From a bacterium (lineage in GTDB: Bacteria; Zhuqueibacterota; Zhuqueibacteria; Residuimicrobiales; Residuimicrobiaceae), in contig JAAYTV010000466.1 of assembly GCA_012523655.1 (NCBI GenBank), positions 1-5,052 of the forward strand: a DNA stretch of 5,052 nucleotides. The letters run 5' to 3'. Below the pieces are notes generated by a model. That model did not search any database and was not told where the DNA came from. It was given only the letters and a program-made list of their open reading frames with translations. Position numbers and translations under genes: made by a program. Positions 1 through 5,052 of the stretch are shown piece after piece; within the stretch, counting starts at the first letter, position 1; the number at the start of each line of letters is the position of its first letter.

Positions 1-242
1 GAAAGCGCGGCCATTTTGTGCCCGATCTGAGCCACATAAGCGGTCAAGGCCGCATCTTCGTACAAGCCATAGGTGGCGATGACCTCCGCATCGGTCTGCT
101 GTCCCAGCGTCACTTCATCGGCTTCACTGAGCAACATCAATTCCCGTTTGCCGGTGACCGGATTCACCGCACAGGTCAACAATACGGCGGCGAGCAACAC
201 CAACATCAGCGCTTGAAATAAAGATCTTTTTTTCCTGACCAT
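1..242 (-). CDS. M48-family zinc metalloprotease, probable lipoprotein (N-terminal 80 residues, cut by window edge)
   Basis: Partial gene; its 3' part lies beyond position 1. The reading frame gives 80 residues. They start with a basic n-region (residues 3-6, RKKR), then a hydrophobic segment (about 8-22), then Cys24, followed by NPVTGKRELMLLSEADE (27-43), LGQQTDAE (46-53) and YGLYEDAALTAYVAQIGHKMA (58-78, in two blocks). The 'NPVTGKR-L-L-SE-E--LG---D' and 'YG-Y-D--L-AYV--IG---A' blocks are characteristic of the region before the HExxH zinc site in envelope M48 peptidases (the BepA/YfgC and LoiP type), which degrade or help fold outer-membrane proteins. The HExxH motif itself is outside the window, so catalytic competence cannot be judged. 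Cys24 is the likely lipidation site, but the lipobox is L-L-T-C, with Thr where Gly/Ala/Ser is normal. The start at 242 is chosen for its GGGAGG ribosome binding site; an in-frame ATG at 263 would add seven residues. The gene starts 45 bp after the nucleotidase stop, so co-transcription is likely. Confidence 0.82.
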   Translation of the reverse strand, partial: MVRKKRSLFQALMLVLLAAVLLTCAVNPVTGKRELMLLSEADEVTLGQQTDAEVIATYGLYEDAALTAYVAQIGHKMAAL

Positions 243-248
243 CTTTTT

Positions 249-254
249 CCTCCC
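249..254 (-). promoter_or_regulatory. Strong Shine-Dalgarno (GGGAGG) of the M48 protease gene
   Basis: GGGAGG is followed by a 6-nt spacer (AAAAAG) and the ATG at 242-240. It decides between two in-frame ATGs. The upstream one (263-261) has only a weak GGCTGG before it, and would itself make the GGGAGG part of the coding sequence. The downstream ATG also gives a tidy export signal that begins M-V-R-K-K-R. Confidence 0.75.
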
Positions 255-287
255 ACTAAACATGGTAACCAGCCGGCAGCCTTGATA

Positions 288-1796
288 TCACTTTTTTTTA
301 CGTAAATCCGTGCAGCGGATACGGCCGTCTACTTTCGAACGGACGTTAGGATGCTTCTGCACATAATCCATGACCAGATCCGATAGCAACAGACCGGTGG
401 CCTCGCCGGTCTGAACCGGGAATCCGAAATACTTTTCCGCCTGGCCGTAAATAATAAAGTCCACCGTGGCGCCTGTATAGGTCTTGTTGACATCCAAGGC
501 CCGTCCGTTGATCTTGATCCATTCGATCTCTACGGTTCCGCCTTTGCTGATTTGAAAAGCATAGCTCAATCCCGAGATCTGCAAAATGCCGGGCTCCTGC
601 CGCAATGCTGCGCGGGCGTTGGATTCCACGATGGTCCGCAGCTCAGCACCGCTGCAGGTGAATTTGACGACATTATTGGAGAAAGGCAGTATCTCCACGA
701 TGTCCAATTTGCGCAGCACGCCCTTGTTGAGGTCCTTACGGATTCCGCCGCTGTTGAGCACGGCGAAATCGACGCCCACCGACGCGCGCACCACATCTGC
801 CAAATAATTGCCGATATTGGACTCCTGTTGGCTGCTGCGCCGCCAATCCACCTTGAGCTTTCCCAACGGTTTGCCATACTCCTCGTCGATCCGCTCTTTG
901 TACTGCCGGACCAGCTCCTGCATGCGCGGATTGGGATTTCGAACGCTGTCAACCCAGGTGGGGATCAGCTGATAGCGATAGTCTACGACCGTATCCGCCT
1001 GCACCGTCAACGCAAGCCGGCCGAGATAACGAGTCTTGGAATCCGCCTGCACCACCAGCAGCCCGTTGCGCCGAATCGGCTCTTGCAGCCGCGTATGGCT
1101 GTGGCCGCCCACGATGACATCTGCGCCGTGGATCCGATCAGCGAACGCCAGGTCTTCCTCCACCCCCTGATGGGTGAGGAGCACGATGAGATCGGTCTGC
1201 GGGTCGATCTCATCAATGACCGTCTGCGCCGCAATGGCCGGATCCTGCACTCGAATGCCTTCCAGATTCTTTTTCGCCACATCGTCGAACAGCCTGGAAA
1301 GAGTAAGGCCGATGACCCCCACTCTGACGCCGCCGACCGTATAGATGGCATAAGGCTTTCGCGTCATCAGCCGGTCGTTCTGATACAGATTGGCGGAAAG
1401 CACATCGAATTGGGCGGCTGCCATCAAACTGAGTAAATTCTCCTGGCCCTCATCGAACTCGTGATTGCCGATGGTCATGGCGTCATAGCCGATCAAATTC
1501 AGCATGTCCATAAACCCACCGCCGGTCACTCCGTCTCGCACCATCTTGGAGATGGGCGTACCGGTCATGACATCGCCCGCGTCCAGCAGCAGGATCGGCT
1601 GCTGTTTTTCTCTTTCCCTCGAGATAAAATACTCAAGCGCGGTCATGCCGCCGATAAGCGGTTTGGGATTTTTTTGCACCCAAGTTGCCGGGGTGGGTTC
1701 AAATTGGGCATGAGTGTCATTGGTGTGCAGAATGGTCAGCTGTTGGGCAAAAGAGGGCAAAAAACAACACAATAGAATCAACCACAGACGCTTCAT
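288..1796 (-). CDS. Secreted/periplasmic UshA-type metallophosphatase, 5'-nucleotidase family
   Basis: Intact 502-residue member of the 5'-nucleotidase / 2',3'-cyclic phosphodiesterase family (UshA, CD73). These are dinuclear-metal enzymes that strip phosphate from extracellular nucleotides or related phosphoesters. Sec signal peptide: KR, hydrophobic residues 4-13, likely cleavage after Ala17. The N-terminal metallophosphatase domain (about 19-255) holds all metal blocks: Asp27 and His29 in HTNDTH, Asp75 in GDVMTG, Asn111-His112 in GNHEFD, His209 in LTHQG, and His232 and His234 in GHSHT. The C-terminal 5'-nucleotidase domain (about 305-490) has SNIGNYLADV (326-335), NSGGIR (348-353, phosphate-binding Arg353), PFSNNV (371-376) and the aromatic Phe447 in TVDF. 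The usual GGDG(Y/F) loop after that Phe is replaced by YGQAEKYFGF (450-459), so the nucleotide preference cannot be assumed. Length is close to UshA (550). The start has only a weak GGAGACGG upstream. It is first in a likely operon with the M48 protease, behind the TTGACA promoter. A run of eight A precedes the stop (RKKK-stop). Confidence 0.93.
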   Translation of the reverse strand: MKRLWLILLCCFLPSFAQQLTILHTNDTHAQFEPTPATWVQKNPKPLIGGMTALEYFISREREKQQPILLLDAGDVMTGTPISKMVRDGVTGGGFMDMLNLIGYDAMTIGNHEFDEGQENLLSLMAAAQFDVLSANLYQNDRLMTRKPYAIYTVGGVRVGVIGLTLSRLFDDVAKKNLEGIRVQDPAIAAQTVIDEIDPQTDLIVLLTHQGVEEDLAFADRIHGADVIVGGHSHTRLQEPIRRNGLLVVQADSKTRYLGRLALTVQADTVVDYRYQLIPTWVDSVRNPNPRMQELVRQYKERIDEEYGKPLGKLKVDWRRSSQQESNIGNYLADVVRASVGVDFAVLNSGGIRKDLNKGVLRKLDIVEILPFSNNVVKFTCSGAELRTIVESNARAALRQEPGILQISGLSYAFQISKGGTVEIEWIKINGRALDVNKTYTGATVDFIIYGQAEKYFGFPVQTGEATGLLLSDLVMDYVQKHPNVRSKVDGRIRCTDLRKKK

Positions 1797-1835
1797 AGCA
1801 TACCGTCTCCGCGTACAAAGAAAATGAGTAAATTA

Positions 1836-1864
1836 ATATTAAGGATTTTATGCAGGTTTGTCAA
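1836..1864 (-). promoter_or_regulatory. Sigma-70-type promoter of the nucleotidase-M48 operon
   Basis: On the minus strand a perfect -35 hexamer TTGACA (1864-1859) is followed by exactly 17 bp and then TAATAT (1841-1836). TAATAT matches TATAAT at four of six positions, including the key first T, second A and last T. Expected transcription start is about 1829, giving a leader of about 33 nt before the ATG at 1796. The segment 1821-1860 is clearly A+T-rich compared with the flanking genes. It begins only 12 bp after the terminator hairpin of the upstream gene. Function is inferred from sequence; I looked for but did not find a Bacteroidota-type TTTG/TAnnTTTG pair here. Confidence 0.6.
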
Positions 1865-1876
1865 GAGGTATTTAAA

Positions 1877-1914
1877 CGTAAAAGAGCGACGTCCACCGAC
1901 GCCGCTCTTTTACG
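1877..1914 (-). terminator. Intrinsic terminator hairpin after the large modular gene (probably works both ways)
   Basis: Arms 1877-1888 and 1903-1914 are perfectly complementary over 12 bp (CGTAAAAGAGCG with CGCTCTTTTACG). After one A/C mismatch (1889/1902), four more pairs follow (CGTC with GACG), closing a 4-nt loop at 1894-1897. The G+C-rich stem is flanked by an A-run on one side and a T-run on the other, the layout of a bidirectional intrinsic terminator. In the minus-strand transcript the 3' arm ends CUCUUUUAC and is followed by GUUUAAAUA, so the U-tract is broken and partly inside the stem. It lies 60 nt past the stop codon at 1974 and just before the next promoter. Confidence 0.72.
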
Positions 1915-1926
1915 CCAAGGCCTGCA

Positions 1927-1955
1927 GGCCGAAGGCGCCCGCGGCGCCATCGGCC
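1927..1955 (-). other. Very G+C-rich hairpin in the 3' untranslated region
   Basis: The arms are GGCCGA (1927-1932) plus GGCGCC (1934-1939), against GGCGCC (1943-1948) plus TCGGCC (1950-1955). A single A/A mismatch (1933/1949) interrupts them, and the loop is 3 nt (CGC). This gives 12 base pairs, 11 of them G-C except for one A-T pair. It starts 18 nt after the stop codon of the large gene and precedes the terminator hairpin in the same transcript. The left arm also overlaps a perfect 12-bp palindrome, GGCCTGCAGGCC (1919-1930), so alternative folding is possible. No U-tract follows, so it is not itself a standard terminator. A transcript-stabilising or pausing element, or a REP-like dispersed palindrome, would fit. 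Confidence 0.55.
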
Positions 1956-1973
1956 GGTCCGACAGGCGGGAGC

Positions 1974-4910
1974 TTATTTGATGAACTCCATTTTGCGCAT
2001 GGTCTCAAAGCCATTCACCTGCAGCTTGTACAGGTAGATGCCGGACGGCGCCACCTGTCCGTTGGCGTCTCGACCGTCCCAGGTGACAGAGTGAACACCG
2101 GCGCCAAGATGTTTGGCCACTAATTGCCGAACCATCCGTCCCTGCAAGTTGAACACGCTCAATTCAACCCGTCCTTTTTCTTTCATGGTAAAGTTAATGC
2201 GCGTCTCCGGATTAAACGGGTTCGGATAATTCTGTTGCAGAGTGTACTCCGCCGGCCCTTCGACCGCGATCTTGACAGGGCCGTAGAGAGTGATGCGTCC
2301 GTGATAATCCACATCAGCCAATTTATAGTAATAGGTCTCGCCGGCCTGGGCAGTGATATCCAAATATCGGTAGGTGTGAGCAGAAGAAGTGGTGCCTGCA
2401 CCCGGTATCAGCGAGGCGGTGATCTGCGTATAGTTCCCGTCTTGCGCATCGGCCCGGTAAATGCCGAATCCCAGGTTTTCTGTTTCCGACGCCGTCTGCC
2501 ATTCCAGCTGCACGCCGACGCCGCTGCTGTTGACGCTGAAAGAGGTCAACTCCACCGGCGTCAAGCGGAAATAAAAGTCCTGCACTTCTCCATCATACCC
2601 ATCCTGATAGCCGGCCGGATCGGCCACCGCAGCGAGAGGCGGAATCTGTGCGCCGGAAGCATAGCGGAACCGCGCCCACATCTCCGTGCCGGCTGAAGCC
2701 TCAGCGGGCACATTAAAATGGAACGTAGTGATCTCGCCGCCGTTGATCATCCGGGCTGGGATGATATTCTCGTCCGCGTCATCCCAATCATGATCGTCGT
2801 TGAAATCGATCCAGGCGGCAATGACTCCAGGGCGGCTGACGCTGATTTTCACCGAGGAGGGGCTTCCCGGATCCGTCGGCCCGAATTCGATCCCGTCGTT
2901 TTCAGAGCCATCGTTGGGCGTCGTCTCTGCGTCCACCCAGGGACCGGTTTGATTGATCAGTCCGATAAACACTTCTTCGTTGAAACGATACCGAGCCTGC
3001 GGCAGGGCATCGGAACCGTAATCAAAGAGATCGATCGCCGGCCGTTCCACCGTGACCAGGACGGTCGCGGTGTCGCAGAGCGAGGGGACGCCGTTGTCGC
3101 AAACACGATAGCGGAACAGATCTTCCCCGGCATAATCAGCAGCCGGCGTGAAAGTGCAGATTCCGTCTGCCCCAATAACCAGAACGCCGTGCGCCGGCGC
3201 CTGTACAGCCTCGGCGTCCACGTGCAGCTCATGGCCATCGGGGTCACTGTCATTGGCCAGCACCTGCACGATCGCGGGTGTGTTCATTGTGACATGAAGC
3301 GTGTCATCGACCGCATGCGGCGCCCGATTTACCGTAAGGATTTCGATCTGGATGGGATGACTGAACACCTGCTCACCACAGCGCGATGTGACCAAAGTCA
3401 CCGAAACCGGATAAGAACCGGGTTCTTGGTACATTTTGATCACCGGATTACCGGAAGCGGTGGTGCCATCGCCAAAATTCCAAATAAAATCCAGCGCATC
3501 GCCGGAGGGCTCCACCAGCGCGGAACACTGCACCGCGGTTCCCAGGGAGATGGGCGATTCCGGCGCCACCCATGTAGTGACCAGGTAATCAGACGCCGCA
3601 GGGCAAACCACCAACTCTTGAGTTTGAGTCCCATTCCCGCCTTCCGCGCAGGTGGTCTGCAACCGCACCTGATAAACGCCGGACTTTAGATAGGCGTGGC
3701 TGACAGTATTGCCGGCTGCTGTGGCCCCGTCGCCAAAACTCCACAACAGCTGAGTGGGGGAAGCAGCTCCGATGTAGGTAAAAGTGACAGCCTGATGAGT
3801 GCAGATAGAATCCGTGGACATGCTGAAATCAGCCGGACAGACCGGTATCGCCTGCAGTTGAAAAGCATAGTCCTCGACCTCGCCGTTGTCGTAAACACCA
3901 TATGGCAGCATGTTCTGCGTCGTACTGATGCGGAACCGGGCAAAAGTGAGCCCGGTATAGGGTCCGACCGCATCCACCGTGAGCTCAGGGGAGACCGACC
4001 CTGTGCCGGTAACAGTAAGCGAGATCGGCGCTTCACCGCTGTCGGAAAAATCTCCGTCACCATTCCAATCAAACCATCCCTGGACAAAGGCGGTGACACC
4101 CGCTGCCACAGAGTAGGTGATGGGAATGGCAGCCGTCTGGCCTAGGTACAGAATCGCCGGCAACGCAACGCCGTTTTCGTCATCCGGGATTCGGCCGTTG
4201 GCGTCATCACCGGTGCCGTCCAAAGGAGAGACAGGACCTGGCTCTTCATCCGGTTGATCCTCCGCGTTTCCCAACCAGACCGCCTGGCTGGAATTTTTCG
4301 ACAACTTATGCCATGCAGGTATTGGTGCGTCATAGGAAGCGGGCAGATCGCCGTAATCACCGCACAGAACAGGTGGTTGATCAGACAGGACTATCTGTGC
4401 AGTGATGTCGTTCATATTCCAGTTGGTCAATCCGATAAATTGGGGATTAAACGCTAGAGTGGGATTTTCATGATGACGAACGAATTGAATGCGGCCGATG
4501 CGCGTGGGACAGAGAACGGCCTCCAGGCCGCCGTTTTCAGGCGCCTGCACCTCTTTAGCGAAATCAATGGAAAAACGTCCGCTGTTGCCGCGGTTGAGCG
4601 TGGAGACATCCTTGTAAGAACCGGGCAGATCCGCATTGGAATCATCCCATGGTCCATCATCCGCAGCCACTTTGCCGACAAAGGTCAACTCCTCGGTGCT
4701 GTAATCAAGAAACAACGTGAGGTTTCCGAGCTTTTCCGAGGATTGACCTGGCAATAGTCGCAAATAAAAATCGACATACAACGTGTTATCGCCTTCGCGG
4801 ACCGTTTGAAAAGAGGCTTCGTACACCTGGCCTTGGGACCTCGCAGCAGCAATAAACATCGACAATGCGATCATAGGACCGATACAGGTTTTCACGCATC
4901 GGATTCTCAT
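1974..4910 (-). CDS. Large secreted GEVED/PKD/FN3 modular protein with FlgD-like type IX secretion C-terminal domain
   Basis: Intact 978-residue exported protein of unknown function, most likely cell-surface or extracellular. Order of parts: signal peptide (about 1-25); an N-terminal beta-sandwich I cannot name (about 28-175); GEVED module 1 (181-352, DYGDLPASYD, LGNAEDQPDEEP, DDENGVALP, acidic loop 281-293, GEVEDYAF 343-350); PKD domain 1 (357-437, WSFGDG 390-395); PKD domain 2 (440-525, WNFGDG 477-482); a cadherin-like/Big_9-type domain (529-622, VLANDSDPDG 550-559); GEVED-like module 2 (625-784, acidic loop 702-714, GEVQDF 774-779); FN3-like domain (785-883, VELTSFSV, LEWQTASE, YYYKLADVDYHG); C-terminal domain (886-978, NYPNPFNPETRI, WDGRDANGQVAPSGIYLYKL). 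The last resembles FlgD Ig-like / Por-type sorting domains that are removed or anchored during type IX secretion. PKD and GEVED modules usually mediate spacing, adhesion or glycan contact. No catalytic domain is visible. The start is fixed by GGGAGG 8 nt upstream. It is a single-gene unit, with two hairpins downstream. Confidence 0.93.
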   Translation of the reverse strand: MRIRCVKTCIGPMIALSMFIAAARSQGQVYEASFQTVREGDNTLYVDFYLRLLPGQSSEKLGNLTLFLDYSTEELTFVGKVAADDGPWDDSNADLPGSYKDVSTLNRGNSGRFSIDFAKEVQAPENGGLEAVLCPTRIGRIQFVRHHENPTLAFNPQFIGLTNWNMNDITAQIVLSDQPPVLCGDYGDLPASYDAPIPAWHKLSKNSSQAVWLGNAEDQPDEEPGPVSPLDGTGDDANGRIPDDENGVALPAILYLGQTAAIPITYSVAAGVTAFVQGWFDWNGDGDFSDSGEAPISLTVTGTGSVSPELTVDAVGPYTGLTFARFRISTTQNMLPYGVYDNGEVEDYAFQLQAIPVCPADFSMSTDSICTHQAVTFTYIGAASPTQLLWSFGDGATAAGNTVSHAYLKSGVYQVRLQTTCAEGGNGTQTQELVVCPAASDYLVTTWVAPESPISLGTAVQCSALVEPSGDALDFIWNFGDGTTASGNPVIKMYQEPGSYPVSVTLVTSRCGEQVFSHPIQIEILTVNRAPHAVDDTLHVTMNTPAIVQVLANDSDPDGHELHVDAEAVQAPAHGVLVIGADGICTFTPAADYAGEDLFRYRVCDNGVPSLCDTATVLVTVERPAIDLFDYGSDALPQARYRFNEEVFIGLINQTGPWVDAETTPNDGSENDGIEFGPTDPGSPSSVKISVSRPGVIAAWIDFNDDHDWDDADENIIPARMINGGEITTFHFNVPAEASAGTEMWARFRYASGAQIPPLAAVADPAGYQDGYDGEVQDFYFRLTPVELTSFSVNSSGVGVQLEWQTASETENLGFGIYRADAQDGNYTQITASLIPGAGTTSSAHTYRYLDITAQAGETYYYKLADVDYHGRITLYGPVKIAVEGPAEYTLQQNYPNPFNPETRINFTMKEKGRVELSVFNLQGRMVRQLVAKHLGAGVHSVTWDGRDANGQVAPSGIYLYKLQVNGFETMRKMEFIK

Positions 4911-4918
4911 TCTAATGA

Positions 4919-4924
4919 CCTCCC
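4919..4924 (-). promoter_or_regulatory. Strong Shine-Dalgarno (GGGAGG) of the large modular protein gene
   Basis: AAGGGAGGT lies 8 nt before the ATG at 4910-4908. It supports Met1 over two later in-frame candidates, GTG at residue 6 and ATG at residue 13. Either of those would also leave a plausible signal peptide, but neither has a comparable ribosome binding site. Confidence 0.78.
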
Positions 4925-4971
4925 TTTATCAAATACATAAAGAACGACGAGCACCCTCATCATTCGCGCAA

Positions 4972-5008
4972 AAGCTGCAATCGCCGACTTTTCAGCTTCC
5001 CCGGCGAT
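4972..5008 (-). other. Two interleaved inverted repeats upstream of the large gene
   Basis: AAGCTG (4972-4977) is complementary to CAGCTT (4993-4998), and ATCGCCG (4980-4986) is complementary to CGGCGAT (5002-5008). The arms are interleaved in the order A-B-A'-B', so they could form either two mutually exclusive hairpins or an H-type pseudoknot. They lie about 62-98 nt upstream of the start codon. The arms are short, so chance is a real possibility. The rest of 4911-5052 shows no gene and no promoter that I can defend. Confidence 0.3.
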
Positions 5009-5052
5009 CGATGGTGCTGATCAGTGTGACACAGTTTACCCTTTAGATGAAA

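Noticed and set aside
261..263. In-frame upstream ATG for the M48 protease
   Set aside because: Only a weak GGCTGG precedes it, whereas the ATG at 242 has GGGAGG at ideal spacing and gives a normal lipoprotein-type signal.
291..299. Run of eight A in the coding strand just before the nucleotidase stop, as a possible programmed frameshift site
   Set aside because: A one-base slip would add only about 11 residues in one frame or an out-of-frame tail in the other, with no domain gained and no stimulatory structure seen. The run most likely just encodes a Lys-rich end.
552..1436. Open frame of 294 codons on the plus strand
   Set aside because: It lies wholly antisense to the nucleotidase, whose motifs prove the minus-strand frame. 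The translation shows no known motif and there is no convincing ribosome binding site. It is a codon-bias shadow.
1824..2123. Plus-strand frame of 99 codons starting inside the intergenic region
   Set aside because: It runs through the promoter, the terminator stem and the G+C hairpin, then antisense to the large gene. It has no good ribosome binding site and its composition shifts abruptly along its length.
2124..2696. Open frame of 190 codons on the plus strand
   Set aside because: Antisense to the FN3-like and C-terminal domains of the large protein; low-complexity Arg/Ile/Val composition and no supporting start signal.
2718..3689. Open frame of 323 codons on the plus strand
   Set aside because: Antisense to the PKD/GEVED coding region. 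It is rich in Arg and His from complementary codons, with no signal peptide or domain, and the opposite strand is clearly the coding one.
5017..5032. CTGATCAG palindrome and GTGTGACAC as a possible CRP/FNR-like operator
   Set aside because: Only one half of a TGTGA...TCACA site is recognisable, and the position relative to a promoter is unknown. The match is too weak to call.
5039..5052. Possible end of another minus-strand gene (TTC ATC TAA, Phe-Ile-stop)
   Set aside because: Three codons at the window edge are not enough to support a gene, although tails ending in Phe-Ile are common in sorting-domain proteins.

Overview
The window looks like a piece of a Gram-negative chromosome from the FCB (Fibrobacterota-Chlorobiota-Bacteroidota) side of the bacterial tree, with about balanced to moderately high G+C. 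The strongest clue is the large protein at 1974-4910. It ends in the 'LQQNYPNPFNPETRI ... WDGRD ... SGIYLYKL' FlgD-like / type IX secretion-type C-terminal domain and carries GEVED, PKD and FN3-like modules. This combination is typical of candidate division KSB1, Calditrichota, Ignavibacteria, Marinimicrobia and relatives. The 'NPFNPET' style points to KSB1/Calditrichota more than to classical Bacteroidota, but that placement is inference.

All supported genes lie on the minus strand, so the window reads from right to left. 5052-4911: upstream region of the large gene, with overlapping small inverted repeats, a strong ribosome binding site and no promoter I can call. 4910-1974: intact 978-residue secreted modular protein. 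1973-1865: two tandem RNA hairpins, the second a good intrinsic terminator. 1864-1797: A+T-rich promoter with a perfect TTGACA -35 box, 17 bp from TAATAT. 1796-288: intact 502-residue periplasmic UshA-type metallophosphatase / 5'-nucleotidase. 287-243: 45-bp gap with a strong ribosome binding site. 242-1: first 80 residues of an M48-family zinc metalloprotease, probably a lipoprotein, cut off by the window edge.

There are two transcription units. The large surface or secreted protein is alone and is closed by its own terminator. The nucleotidase and the M48 protease most likely form one operon from the TTGACA promoter. All three products are predicted to leave the cytoplasm: a secreted or surface multidomain protein, a periplasmic nucleotide/phosphoester hydrolase and a membrane-anchored envelope protease. 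I see no pathway that joins them. I found no mobile element, CRISPR array, tRNA, rRNA or defence-type gene, and nothing that amounts to a new system. The points worth a second look are the duplicated GEVED modules with identically spaced acidic loops, the altered substrate loop of the nucleotidase, and the tandem hairpins after the large gene.
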